From: Streptomyces genisteinicus
GTDB taxonomy: Bacteria > Actinomycetota > Actinomycetes > Streptomycetales > Streptomycetaceae
DNA: 64,000 bases
NCBI RefSeq assembly: GCF_014489615.1
Contig: NZ_CP060825.1
Span: 3,486,501 to 3,550,500, forward strand
Direction: 5' to 3'
Made by a program: the position numbers and the translations under genes. Below are positions 42,301 through 51,355 of this stretch, piece after piece. Numbering within the stretch: position 1 is the stretch's first letter; each line of letters starts with the position of its first letter. A model generated the notes under the pieces. It did no database searches, had not been told where the DNA came from, and worked only from the letters and a program-made list of their open reading frames with translations.

Positions 42301-42358
42301 GGGGCCGCGCCGGGGAGTTGCCGGGGCGGGAAACGGGGCCGCGCCGGGGAGTTGCCGG
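42301..42358. repeat. 24-bp exact direct repeat in the intergenic region
   Basis: The unit beginning GGGGCCGCGCCGGGGAG is at 42301-42324 and 42335-42358 (34-nt period). It lies in the 389-nt gap between the divergent RsbW-like and membrane-protein genes, which otherwise shows no gene. Confidence 0.65.
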
Positions 42359-42502
42359 AGGTCGCGGGCGGCGGTCCGGGGGCGGGCGAGGGCCGCGAGA
42401 CGGGCCCGGTGGCCCCGGCGGTCCGGGGGCGGCGGTCGGCAAACGGGACCTTCCGGACCTGCCGTACGGGGGCCGGGACGGCAGTGGGATGATGAGCCCG
42501 CC

Positions 42503-43279
42503 ATGTCGTCCCCACGCAGCGCACACGCCGGAGCCGGTCTGCGGCTCCTGAGGGCCGCGGTGTTCACCGCGGTCTGCGTCGTGCTGTCCGCGACGGGGCA
42601 CGTGCTGGCCGCCTGCGAGGCCGTTCCGCTGTGGTCGCTCGGACTCGGGTGCGCCGTGGTGTTCGCCCTGGTCGTGCCGTTCACGGGGCGGCAGCGCTCG
42701 CTGCCCGCCATCGCCGCGGTGCTGGCCGGCGGACAGCTCGCGCTGCACGCCCTGTTCGGTCTGGCGCAGACCAGGCTCCGGCTCGCCGAGAGCGCGGACG
42801 ACGCGCTGATCCGGCTGGCCGCGAAGCTGGTGTGCGGGGCGGGCCCCGCGTCCATCGGCGCGGCCGACGCCCGGCGCATCGTGACGACCGCCGGCATCGA
42901 CCCGGCGGCCGCGGTGCACGGCGCCCACGCCCACACGGCGGCGGGCCCGGACCTCCCCTCGCTCGCCATGGTGCTCGGGCACCTGGCGGCCGCCGCCGCG
43001 ACCGGGCTGCTGATGCGGCGCGGCGACACGGCACTGGTGCGGCTGACTCAGCTGTCCGTCGGCCCGGCCCACGGGGTCGCCGACGGCGCCCGGCTGGGCG
43101 CCCTGCGCGCGGCCCTCGCCCTGGTGCGGGCGCTGCGGGCGGGTCTGCCGGACGCACCCGCGGCCACCTCCCGCCGCCCGGCGGCGCCGGACGGGCCTCC
43201 CTCACCGGGAGCGGGTGAGGCACTCGCGCACACGGTGATCAGGCGCGGGCCGCCGTCCGTATACGTCATCGCTGCCTGA
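42503..43279 (+). CDS. Integral membrane protein upstream of the copper cluster
   Basis: 258 residues from ATG 42503. Four to five hydrophobic segments are visible (LLRAAVFTAVCVVLSATGHV, LWSLGLGCAVVFALVVPF, LPAIAAVLAGGQLALHALFG, LAMVLGHLAAAAATGLLM). His residues lie in HGAHAHTAAG between helices, which could suit metal handling, but this is only suggestive. It sits ~95 nt before ycnI in the same direction. I recall such proteins next to ycnI in streptomycetes; function unknown. Confidence 0.72.
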   Translation: MSSPRSAHAGAGLRLLRAAVFTAVCVVLSATGHVLAACEAVPLWSLGLGCAVVFALVVPFTGRQRSLPAIAAVLAGGQLALHALFGLAQTRLRLAESADDALIRLAAKLVCGAGPASIGAADARRIVTTAGIDPAAAVHGAHAHTAAGPDLPSLAMVLGHLAAAAATGLLMRRGDTALVRLTQLSVGPAHGVADGARLGALRAALALVRALRAGLPDAPAATSRRPAAPDGPPSPGAGEALAHTVIRRGPPSVYVIAA

Positions 43280-43373
43280 CGCGGCTCGCTCGACGGGAGC
43301 GGAGCCGCTGTGCCCCCGCGCGTCCGCGGACGGGCACGCCTTCGCCTCTCCTCACCGTGGAGTGTGTTTCCGC

Positions 43374-44111
43374 ATGAACGTCTCCCGCCTCACCGCCGCC
43401 GCCGCCGTCGCCGCCGCCTCCGTCGTGGCCCTCTCCGGCACCGCGTTCGCCCACGTCAGCGTCCAGCCGCAGGGCGAGGCCGCCAAGGGCGGCTACGCCA
43501 CCGTCAACTTCAAGGTCCCGAACGAGCGGGACAACGCCTCCACCGTGAAGCTGGAGGTGTCCATGCCGACCGGGCACCCGCTGGCGTCCGTGATGCCGCA
43601 GGACGTCCCCGGCTGGAAGGCCGAGGTCACCCGGTCCAAGCTCGACAAGCCGCTCGAGGTCCACGGCAAGCAGATCACCGAGGCCGTCACCAAGGTGACC
43701 TGGACCGCCGACGGCTCGAAGATCGCGCCCGGCCGCTTCCAGCAGTTCCCCGTCTCCCTCGGCCAGCTGCCCGAGGACGCGGACCAGCTGGTCTTCAAGG
43801 CCCTCCAGACGTACGACAACGACGAGGTCGTGCGCTGGATCGAGGAGCCCGTGGAGGGCGGCGAGGAGCCCGAGTCCCCCGCACCCGTGCTCCAGCTCTC
43901 CGCCGCCTCCGGCGACCACCACGGCGGCGGGGCCGCCGACACCGCCGCCGACGACAAGAACGCCGGCCACGACGACGGGGACGCGCACACCGAGGCCGCC
44001 GCCTCGTCCGACAGCAGCGACACCACCGCCCGGGTCCTCGGCGGCGTCGGCATCGCCGTCGGCGCCGCGGGCGTGGCGTTCGGCGTCATGGCCGGCCGCC
44101 GCCGCGCCTGA
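43374..44111 (+). CDS. ycnI: YcnI-family (DUF1775) copper-binding exported protein
   Basis: 245 residues from ATG 43374. The signal peptide ends at GTAFA, placing His as the mature N-terminal residue (HVSVQPQGEA), the copper-coordinating His of YcnI-type domains. The DUF1775 core (~30-160) includes YATVNFKVPNERD and a conserved Trp in VPGWKAEV. A His/Asp-rich linker (SGDHHGGGAAD, NAGHDDGDAH) precedes a C-terminal membrane helix and RRRA tail. It should bind Cu(II) outside the membrane and pass it to the downstream Sco/ECuC/CopCD proteins. Confidence 0.9.
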   Translation: MNVSRLTAAAAVAAASVVALSGTAFAHVSVQPQGEAAKGGYATVNFKVPNERDNASTVKLEVSMPTGHPLASVMPQDVPGWKAEVTRSKLDKPLEVHGKQITEAVTKVTWTADGSKIAPGRFQQFPVSLGQLPEDADQLVFKALQTYDNDEVVRWIEEPVEGGEEPESPAPVLQLSAASGDHHGGGAADTAADDKNAGHDDGDAHTEAAASSDSSDTTARVLGGVGIAVGAAGVAFGVMAGRRRA

Positions 44112-44146
44112 TCACCACCCGACAGACACGTCTGGACATCAGCTCT

Positions 44147-44803
44147 ATGCGCAAGAAGACCGTGCTCGCGGCCGCCCTCGTGGTGGCCGCGGGGCTCTCC
44201 CTCTCCGCCTGCTCCTCCGGCGGGGACACCCCCGCCTCCTCCGGCTTCGAGGTCTCGGCGCAGCCGAGGACCGGGGCCGCGACCGTGCTCGACCAGCCCT
44301 TCGCCAAGCCCGACCTGGTGCTGAAGGACACCCGCGGTGAGACGTTCGACCTCCGGGAGCGGACCAAGGGCAGGCCGACGCTGATCTACTTCGGCTACAC
44401 CCACTGCCCCGACGTCTGCCCGCTGACGATGAGCAACCTCGCCATCGCGAAGAAGCAGCTGCCGAAGGCCGACCAGGACAAGCTGCAGGTCGTCTTCGTC
44501 ACCACGGACCCGGAGCGCGACACCTCCGCCGAACTGGCCAAGTGGCTGCCCGCCGCGGGCGATCCGTCGTTCATCGGCCTGACCGGCGACTTCCCGGCCA
44601 TCCAGGCCGGTGCCAAGCAGATCGGCATCGGCATCGACCCGCCGAAGAAGGAGAAGGACGGCACCGTCGTGTCCATGCACGGCGCCCAGGTCGTCGCCTT
44701 CTCGCCGACGACGGACGAGGGCTACGTCCTGTACGGCGAGGACACCACCGCCGACGCCTGGGCGAAGGACCTGCCCAAGCTGGTCGCGGGGGAGAAGCCG
44801 TGA
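44147..44803 (+). CDS. sco: Sco1/SenC-type copper chaperone lipoprotein
   Basis: 218 residues from ATG 44147. A lipoprotein signal (LSLSACSS lipobox) is followed by a thioredoxin fold with the copper-binding CxxxC in YTHCPDVCPLT and the distal His in VVSMHGAQV. It belongs to the Sco family that metallates the CuA site of cytochrome oxidase. The stop overlaps the start of the PCuAC gene (GTGA). In S. lividans the Sco and ECuC proteins of this locus form a copper relay (established knowledge, not tested here). Confidence 0.95.
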   Translation: MRKKTVLAAALVVAAGLSLSACSSGGDTPASSGFEVSAQPRTGAATVLDQPFAKPDLVLKDTRGETFDLRERTKGRPTLIYFGYTHCPDVCPLTMSNLAIAKKQLPKADQDKLQVVFVTTDPERDTSAELAKWLPAAGDPSFIGLTGDFPAIQAGAKQIGIGIDPPKKEKDGTVVSMHGAQVVAFSPTTDEGYVLYGEDTTADAWAKDLPKLVAGEKP

Positions 44804-45246
44804 CCCGCGGACGCGCCCGCCTGGCCCTGGCGGCCGCTCTGGTGTCGTCGCTCGTGCTGGCCGGCTGCTCGTCGGCCGGGGAGCCCGAACTGCGGGTCGA
44901 CGGGGCCTTCATGCCCCAGCCGGTGAGCGACATGGCCGCCGGTTTCCTGACCGTCGTCAACGACGGCGGCCAGGCGGACCGGCTCACCTCGGTCACCAGC
45001 GACATCTCGGACGACGTCACGATCCACGAGACGAAGGACCAGAAGATGCGCGAGGTGGCGTCGTTCGACATCCCCGCGGACGGCAGCCTCGATCTCGAAC
45101 GCGGCGGCAACCACATCATGTTCATGTCGCTGAAGCAGCGCCCCCGGGAGGGCGACAAGGTCTCCCTGGAGCTGCACTTCGAGAAGTCGGACCCGATCAC
45201 CGTGGACGTCCCCGTCAAGGAGACGACCTACAACCCGCAGCACTGA
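44800..45246 (+). CDS. ecuC: PCuAC-type extracytoplasmic copper chaperone (ECuC)
   Basis: 148 residues from GTG 44800, overlapping the sco stop. Lipoprotein signal peptide with lipobox VLAGCSS. The DUF461/PCuAC domain carries the Cu(I) ligands: His in VTIHETKDQKM, Met in that segment, and His/Met in GGNHIMFMSLK. It should deliver Cu(I) to the neighbouring Sco protein. It lies 19 nt before the CopC-CopD gene. Confidence 0.93.
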   Translation: MTRGRARLALAAALVSSLVLAGCSSAGEPELRVDGAFMPQPVSDMAAGFLTVVNDGGQADRLTSVTSDISDDVTIHETKDQKMREVASFDIPADGSLDLERGGNHIMFMSLKQRPREGDKVSLELHFEKSDPITVDVPVKETTYNPQH

Positions 45247-45265
45247 GCAGTGAGGGACTGATCGC

Positions 45266-47254
45266 ATGACGACCGCCACCGCCCCGCGCCCCGGTGCGTC
45301 CCCGGTACGGCTCCTGCTGGCCGCGGCCGTGCTCGTCGGCACGCTCTTCGGCACGCTGCTGGCCGCCGCGGGCCCCGCGGCGGCACACGCCGCGCTGGTC
45401 GCGAGCGACCCGAAGGACGGGGCGGTGGTGGCCACCGCGCCGCGGGAGGTCACGCTCACCTTCTCCGAGCAGATCGCCATGGGCGACGACTCCATCCGCG
45501 TCCTCGAACCGAGCGGCAAGCGCGCCGACACCGCGCAGATACGGGACCTCACCAGCGGCGGCACGGTGAGGTACGGCGTCACCCTGCACTCCGGGCTGCC
45601 CGACGGCACCTACACCGTGGCGTGGCAGGCCGTGTCCGCGGACAGCCACCCGGTCTCGGGCGCCTTCACCTTCTCGATCGGCGCGCCGTCCGCCTCGACG
45701 GTCGCGCTGCCCGACCAGCAGGCGGGCGGCGGTGCCGTCGGCGTGCTCTACGGCATCGCGCGGTACGCCGCGTACGCGGGCTTCGTGCTGCTCGCGGGCG
45801 GCGGCGCCTTCGTGCTGCTGTGCTGGCGGCGCGGCGCCGCGGTGCGGCCGGTGCAGCGCCTCGTCGTCACCGGCTGGATCGCCCTGACCGCGTCCACCCT
45901 CGCGATGCTGCTGCTGCGCGCCCCGTACGTGAACTCCGGGGGCCTGGCGGACGTCGCCGACCTCGGGGCGCTCGGCGACGTGCTGGAGACGAAGACCGGA
46001 GCGGCGCTCGTCTCCCGGCTGCTGCTGCTCGGCGCGGCGGCCCTGTTCGTCGCCGTGCTCTTCGGGGCGTACGCCCGCCGGGACGACGGCGGGCAGGAGA
46101 AGCGGGACCTGGCCTTCGGGCTGGGGCTCGGCGGCACGGTGGTCGCGGCGGGCATCGCCGCCACCTGGGCGCTGTCCGAGCACGCTTCCACGGGCATCCA
46201 GCCCGGCGTCGCGATGCCGGTCGACGTCCTCCATCTGCTGGCCGTGGCGCTCTGGCTGGGCGGGCTCGCGACCCTGCTGACGGCCCTCCACCGGGTGCCG
46301 GACCTGGAGCGGGCCGCGGTGCTGCGCTTCTCCCGGGTCGCGTTCGCCTCGGTGGTCGTGCTCACCGCGACCGGCCTCTACCAGTCGTGGCGTCAGGTGG
46401 GCTCCTGGTCGGCGCTCACCGGGACCCGGTACGGGCAACTGCTGCTGGTCAAGATCGGCCTCGTGGTGGTGCTGGTGGCGGTGGCCTGGATCTCCCGGCG
46501 GTGGACGCACCGGCTGACCGAGAAGACCGCCGTGGCCGCCAAGGCGGCCGGGGCCGACGGGGAACGCGACGACGCCGGGGCACCGGGCGACATCGAGGAG
46601 CGGCCGGAGCCGGAGCCCGTCGCGGCCGACGCGGACGGGACCCGGGCCGGTGCGTCCGGCGGCGCCGCGGCCGGCGGCCCCGAGCGGGCCGCCCAGCTCG
46701 CCCGCCAGCGGGCGGCGGTGGCGACCGCCGAACGCAGGCGGGCCCGGGACGCCGACGGGGAGCGGTCCGGACTGCGGCGCTCGGTGCTCGTCGAGGCCGG
46801 CATCGCGGTGGTCCTGCTCGCCGTGACGACCGTGCTCACCTCGACCGAGCCGGGGCGCACCGAGGAGGAGGCCCGCGGGGCGGGGGCGCAGGCCGCGGCG
46901 ACCGTGCCGGCCGGCCCGAGCGAGATCTCGCTGCCCTTCGACACCGGCGGCGAGAACGGCAAGGGCACCGTCCGCCTCAGCCTGGACCCGGCGCAGCCCG
47001 GCGGCAACGAGATGCACGTCTGGGCCGAGACGCCCGGCGGCGAGCCGCTGGACGCCGCGGAGCTCAAGGTGTCCTTCACCCTGACCGCCAAGCAGATCGG
47101 ACCGCTGCCCATCACCCCCGACCGGATCGCGGCCGGGCACTGGAGCGCGAGCGCGGTCCAGATCCCGATGCCCGGCGAGTGGCAGGTCAAGGTGACCGTG
47201 CGGACCTCCGACTTCGACCAGACGACCGTCGACGAGACCATCAGGATCGGCTGA
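45266..47254 (+). CDS. CopC-CopD fusion copper-transport protein
   Basis: 662 residues. The signal peptide ends at AAAHA, leaving His at or near the mature N-terminus, the CopC copper ligand. The CopC domain (~40-140) also has the DSHPVSG His. An eight-helix CopD domain (~150-420) includes ALSEHASTGIQPG, DVLHLLAVALWLGGLATLL and later helices. A charged linker (~420-500), one more helix and a YtkA-like beta domain (~560-660) with GGNEMHVWAE follow. It should import copper across the membrane. It is 7 nt from dtpA. Confidence 0.92.
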   Translation: MTTATAPRPGASPVRLLLAAAVLVGTLFGTLLAAAGPAAAHAALVASDPKDGAVVATAPREVTLTFSEQIAMGDDSIRVLEPSGKRADTAQIRDLTSGGTVRYGVTLHSGLPDGTYTVAWQAVSADSHPVSGAFTFSIGAPSASTVALPDQQAGGGAVGVLYGIARYAAYAGFVLLAGGGAFVLLCWRRGAAVRPVQRLVVTGWIALTASTLAMLLLRAPYVNSGGLADVADLGALGDVLETKTGAALVSRLLLLGAAALFVAVLFGAYARRDDGGQEKRDLAFGLGLGGTVVAAGIAATWALSEHASTGIQPGVAMPVDVLHLLAVALWLGGLATLLTALHRVPDLERAAVLRFSRVAFASVVVLTATGLYQSWRQVGSWSALTGTRYGQLLLVKIGLVVVLVAVAWISRRWTHRLTEKTAVAAKAAGADGERDDAGAPGDIEERPEPEPVAADADGTRAGASGGAAAGGPERAAQLARQRAAVATAERRRARDADGERSGLRRSVLVEAGIAVVLLAVTTVLTSTEPGRTEEEARGAGAQAAATVPAGPSEISLPFDTGGENGKGTVRLSLDPAQPGGNEMHVWAETPGGEPLDAAELKVSFTLTAKQIGPLPITPDRIAAGHWSASAVQIPMPGEWQVKVTVRTSDFDQTTVDETIRIG

Positions 47255-47261
47255 ACCACCC

Positions 47262-48491
47262 GTGAGCGACAACGACATCTCCAGGCGGCGGCTGCTCGGC
47301 ACCGCGGGCGCGGCCGGCGCGACCGGGCTCGTCCTCGGTGCGGCGGGCGGCGCCGCCGGGTGGGCGGCGGCCGACGCTCCCCCGACGCCGCTGACGGCGG
47401 TCGGGTCCACCGCCGCCGCCTTCCACGGCGCCCGTCAGCCGGGCATCACCGACCCGCAGCAGGCCCACGGCCACCTCGTCGCCTTCGACCTGAGGCCGGG
47501 CGCGGGGCGGCGGGAGGCGGCCGCGCTGATGCGGCGCTGGTCGCTGCTGGCGTCGCGGCTGATGGCCGGCGAGCGCGCCGGCGAGGGCGACACGGGCGTC
47601 GCCCTCGACGCCGGTCCGTCCTCGCTGACCGTCACCTTCGGCTTCGGCCGCACGTTCTTCGACCGCACCTCGCTCACCCCGGCACGCCCCGCGCAGCTCG
47701 ACCCGCTGCCCGCCTTCTCCTCGGACCGGCTCGACGCCGGGCGGTCGGACGGCGACCTGTGGGTGCAGATCGGCGCCGACGACGCGCTGGTCGCCTTCCA
47801 CGCCCTGCGCACCCTGCAGACGGCGGCGGGCGAGGCGGCCCGGGTGCGCTGGCAGATGAACGGCTTCAACCGCTCCCCGGGCGCCACGGCGAAGCCGATG
47901 ACGGCCCGCAACCTGATGGGCCAGGTCGACGGCACGGGGAACCCCAAGCCCTCCGAACCGGACTTCCGGCAGCGGGTGTTCGTCCCGGACGGGACGGAGC
48001 ACGCCTGGATGGCCGGGGGTTCGTACGCCGTCGTCCGGCGCATCCGGATGCTTCTCGACGACTGGGAGAAGCTGCCGCTGGACCGGCAGGAGCGGGTCAT
48101 CGGGCGGCGCAAGTCGGACGGCGCCCCGCTCACCGGCGGCACCGAGACGACCGAGCCCGACCTCGACGCGACCGGCCCGGACGGGAAGCCGGTGATCGCC
48201 GCGGACGCCCACGCCAGGATCTCGGCGCCCGAGCAGAACGGGGGCGCGGCGATGCTGCGGCGGCCCTTCTCGTACCACGACGGGATCGCCGCGGACGGGA
48301 CGCCGGACGCGGGGCTGCTCTTCGTCTGCTGGCAGGCCGACCCGCTGCGCGGCTTCGTGCCGGTGCAGCGCAAGCTCGACCGGGGCGACGCGCTGTCGCC
48401 GTTCATCCGGCACGAGGCGAGCGGGCTCTTCGCGGTGCCCGGCGGGGCGGGGGAGGGCGAGTACGTGGGACAGGCGCTGCTGGAGGGGTGA
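47262..48491 (+). CDS. dtpA: Tat-exported DyP-type heme peroxidase
   Basis: 409 residues from GTG 47262. Twin-arginine signal (SRRRLLGTAGAAGATG). The DyP signature GQVDGTGNPKPSE supplies the distal Asp; the proximal heme His is expected in DAHARISAPEQ, and the distal Arg in MLRRPFSYHDG. This is the EfeB/DtpA branch. In S. lividans, DtpA from the same neighbourhood works with the copper oxidase GlxA during copper-dependent morphogenesis. Here it closes the copper operon. Confidence 0.93.
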   Translation: MSDNDISRRRLLGTAGAAGATGLVLGAAGGAAGWAAADAPPTPLTAVGSTAAAFHGARQPGITDPQQAHGHLVAFDLRPGAGRREAAALMRRWSLLASRLMAGERAGEGDTGVALDAGPSSLTVTFGFGRTFFDRTSLTPARPAQLDPLPAFSSDRLDAGRSDGDLWVQIGADDALVAFHALRTLQTAAGEAARVRWQMNGFNRSPGATAKPMTARNLMGQVDGTGNPKPSEPDFRQRVFVPDGTEHAWMAGGSYAVVRRIRMLLDDWEKLPLDRQERVIGRRKSDGAPLTGGTETTEPDLDATGPDGKPVIAADAHARISAPEQNGGAAMLRRPFSYHDGIAADGTPDAGLLFVCWQADPLRGFVPVQRKLDRGDALSPFIRHEASGLFAVPGGAGEGEYVGQALLEG

Positions 48492-48541
48492 CACCCCGCA
48501 TACCGGCCGTGGCGCCGGTCCCGGGCCATTAGGGTGACGGT

Positions 48542-49483
48542 ATGTCCGCCACGCGCTTCACGTATCTCGGCCCCGAGGGCACGTTCACCGAGGCCGCCCT
48601 GCGCACGCTCCCGGAGGCAGCGACCCGCGAACTCGTCCCGGCGGTCTCCGTGCCCGCGGCGCTGGACGCCGTGCGGGCCGGCGAGGCCGGCGCCGCCCTG
48701 GTGCCGATCGAGAACTCCGTGGAGGGCGGCGTCACCGCCACGCTCGACGAACTGGCGTCGGGCGAACCGCTGATGATCTACCGCGAGGTGCTGCTGCCCA
48801 TCGCGTTCGCGCTGCTGGTGCGGCCGGGCACGGCACTCGCCGGGATCAAGACGGTGACGGGCCACCCGGTCGCCCAGCCGCAGGTGCGCAACTGGCTGCG
48901 GGCGAATCTGCCGGACGCACTGTGGGAGTCGGCGGCCTCGAACGCGGACGGCGCCCGGCTGGTGCAGGAGGGGCGGTACGACGCGGCCTTCGCCGGCGAG
49001 TTCGCCGCGGCGACGTACGGCCTGGAGCCGCTGGTCACCGACATCCACGACGCCCAGAACGCGGAGACCCGCTTCGTGCTCGTGGGCCGCCCGGCCCGCC
49101 CGGCGGCGCCGACCGGAGCGGACAAGACGTCGGTGGTCATCTGGATGGGGGAGGACCAGCCGGGCGCCCTGCTGGAACTGCTCCAGGAGTTCGCGGTGCG
49201 CGGCGTCAACCTGATGCTGATCCAGTCCCGTCCGACGGGCGCGGGCATCGGCAACTACTGCTTCGCCGTCGACGCGGAGGGCCACATCGCGGACCGCCGG
49301 GTGGGCGAGGCGCTGATGGGCCTGAAGCGGATCTGCCCCAAGGTGCGGTTCCTCGGCTCGTATCCGCGGGCGGGGACGGCGCGGCAGGATGTCCGGCCGC
49401 TGCGGGCGGGAACCTCGGACGCGGAGTTCACGGCCGCGTCGGACTGGCTGGCGCGCGCACAGGACGGCCGCACGGACAGCTGA
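48542..49483 (+). CDS. pheA: Prephenate dehydratase
   Basis: 313 residues from ATG 48542. The periplasmic-binding-like catalytic domain (~1-185) starts FTYLGPEGTFTEAAL and includes VPIENSVEGGV and the TRF motif in NAETRFVLV. The regulatory ACT domain (~195-280) has GALLELLQEFAVRGVNLMLI and the ESRP-equivalent IQSRPTG. It converts prephenate to phenylpyruvate for phenylalanine synthesis, with feedback control by phenylalanine. It lies 50 nt after dtpA with its own RBS; a separate promoter is possible. Confidence 0.95.
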   Translation: MSATRFTYLGPEGTFTEAALRTLPEAATRELVPAVSVPAALDAVRAGEAGAALVPIENSVEGGVTATLDELASGEPLMIYREVLLPIAFALLVRPGTALAGIKTVTGHPVAQPQVRNWLRANLPDALWESAASNADGARLVQEGRYDAAFAGEFAAATYGLEPLVTDIHDAQNAETRFVLVGRPARPAAPTGADKTSVVIWMGEDQPGALLELLQEFAVRGVNLMLIQSRPTGAGIGNYCFAVDAEGHIADRRVGEALMGLKRICPKVRFLGSYPRAGTARQDVRPLRAGTSDAEFTAASDWLARAQDGRTDS

Positions 49484-49508
49484 TTCCGGTCCTACCTGCT
49501 GATTTTCT

Positions 49509-49818
49509 CTGTCCACAGAGTTATCCACAGGCGGGCGTCTCGACCTGGGGACAAGTCGACAACACAGTGCCGCACAGTCGACAAATCCCCCAGTCGCCCC
49601 AACTCCGTCCACAGAGGCACAGGTCAGACCCTGTCACCCGAATTCCGTCGATCAACTCGTCAGAGCGATGAATTCCCACCCGAATGAGTGTGTGAGTGGG
49701 GTTTAAATCGGGAATCCCGGGACTTCGAAGCGGCATTCGGAATGATCAATTCCGGAATCCACAGAGAGATCACACACCCTGTGGATAACCTTCCGGCGGA
49801 GCCGCCCCCTGTGGACAA
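49509..49818. promoter_or_regulatory. DnaA-box cluster between pheA and serS
   Basis: Perfect boxes: TTATCCACA at 49521-49529, TGTGGATAA (its complement) at 49780-49788 and TGTGGACAA at 49810-49818. One-mismatch boxes lie at 49509-49517 and 49546-49554. The enclosed region 49620-49780 is AT-richer than the chromosome. The full gap 49484-50077 contains no supportable gene. Confidence 0.6.
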
Positions 49819-50077
49819 GAGATCCCACGATCCGGGACACCGCCACACGCCGCCGCACCCCGCCGCACCGCCGCCGGACGACAGGGCCGCGCCGCCGCCC
49901 GGCGGGCGCCCGCCGGGCCGAAGGATCTCCACCACCCCGGAGCACCCGGTCCGGCGCCGATCCGTTTACCGGGAGGACAGCCACCGGCATTTTTTATCAA
50001 TTCGCGCAATTCGGGCAAAGCGACACGCATGGTTTATCGGGTGGGGTCGCCCGAGTCGGCACCGGTAGCCTGGTGGG

Positions 50078-51355
50078 GTGATTGACCTTCGCCTGCTCCG
50101 TGAGGACCCCGACCGAGTCCGCGCTTCCCAGCGCGCCCGTGGAGAGGACGTCGGCCTCGTCGACGCCCTGCTCTTGGCCGACGAGCGGCGACGGGCCTCC
50201 GGCCTCCGCTTCGACGAGCTGCGCTCCGAGCAGAAGTCGCTCGGCAAACTCGTCTCCAGGGCCACCCCCGAGGAGCGCGTCGAGCTCCTGAAGAAGGCCG
50301 AGCAGCTCAAGACCGACGTCAAGGCCGCCGAGGCCGCGCAGAACGAGGCCGACGAGGACGCCCGGCAGCTGCTGCTGAAGCTGGGCAACCTCGTGCACGA
50401 GGACGTCCCGGTCGGCGGCGAGGAGGACTTCGTCGTCCTGGAGACCCACGGCACCATCCGCGACTTCGGCGCGGAGGGCTTCGAGCCCAGGGACCACCTG
50501 GAGCTCGGCGAGGCCCTGGGCGCCATCGACGTCGAGCGCGGGGCCAAGGTCTCCGGCTCGCGCTTCTACTACCTGACCGGTGTCGGCGCACTGCTGGAGC
50601 TCGCCCTCGTCAACGCGGCGATCGCGCAGGCCACCGAGGCCGGCTTCGTACCGATGCTCACCCCCGCGCTGGTCCGCCCCCGGGCCATGGAGGGCACCGG
50701 CTTCCTCGGCCAGGCCGCGGAGAACGTCTACCACCTGGAGCGGGACGACTACTACCTGGTCGGCACCTCCGAGGTGCCGCTCGCCGCGTACCACATGGAC
50801 GAGATCCTCGACGCGGACAAGCTGCCGCTGCGCTACGCCGGGTTCTCGCCCTGCTTCCGCCGTGAGGCCGGCACGTACGGCAAGGACACCCGGGGCATCT
50901 TCCGGGTCCACCAGTTCGACAAGGTGGAGATGTTCTCCTACGTGGCCCCGGAGGACGCCGAGTCCGAGCACAAGCGTCTCCTGGAGTGGGAGAAGCAGTG
51001 GCTCACCGGCCTGGAGCTGCCGTTCCAGGTGATCGACGTGGCCTCCGGCGACCTCGGCGCCTCGGCGTCGCGCAAGTACGACTGCGAGGCGTGGATCCCG
51101 ACCCAGGGCAAGTACCGCGAGCTGACCTCGGCGTCGAACTGCGACTCCTTCCAGGCCCGCCGGCTCTCCGTACGCATGCGCGACGGCAAGAAGGTCCAGC
51201 CGCTGGCGACGCTGAACGGCACCCTGTGCGCCGTGCCCCGCACGATCGTGGCCATTCTGGAGAACCACCAGCTGGCCGACGGTTCGGTCCGCGTCCCCGA
51301 GATGCTCCGCCCCTACCTGGGCGGCCGCGAGGTGCTGGAGCCGATCTCCCGGTGA
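50078..51355 (+). CDS. serS: Seryl-tRNA synthetase
   Basis: 425 residues from GTG 50078. It has the N-terminal long coiled-coil arm (~28-105), then the class II core with motif 2 (GFSPCFRREAGTYGKDTRGI) and motif 3 (NGTLCAVPRTIVAILEN). The dimer-interface motif 1 region and the Ser-binding TSEVPLAAYH loop are also present. A -10-like TAGCCT only 6 nt upstream suggests a leaderless or short-leader mRNA. No T-box leader is evident. The stop overlaps the HAD gene start (GTGA). Confidence 0.96.
   Translation: MIDLRLLREDPDRVRASQRARGEDVGLVDALLLADERRRASGLRFDELRSEQKSLGKLVSRATPEERVELLKKAEQLKTDVKAAEAAQNEADEDARQLLLKLGNLVHEDVPVGGEEDFVVLETHGTIRDFGAEGFEPRDHLELGEALGAIDVERGAKVSGSRFYYLTGVGALLELALVNAAIAQATEAGFVPMLTPALVRPRAMEGTGFLGQAAENVYHLERDDYYLVGTSEVPLAAYHMDEILDADKLPLRYAGFSPCFRREAGTYGKDTRGIFRVHQFDKVEMFSYVAPEDAESEHKRLLEWEKQWLTGLELPFQVIDVASGDLGASASRKYDCEAWIPTQGKYRELTSASNCDSFQARRLSVRMRDGKKVQPLATLNGTLCAVPRTIVAILENHQLADGSVRVPEMLRPYLGGREVLEPISR

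Noticed and set aside
42158..42502. The 24-bp direct repeat as an integration or att site
   Set aside because: It has no adjacent recombinase and both copies lie within 60 nt. Local duplication is the simpler explanation.
45215..47410. 731-codon minus-strand open frame opposite the CopC-CopD gene
   Set aside because: Antisense shadow; the + strand frame has a signal peptide, membrane helices and family motifs.
49509..49818. Chromosomal replication origin (oriC)
   Set aside because: Streptomyces oriC lies between dnaA and dnaN and has many more boxes. Neither gene is in the window.
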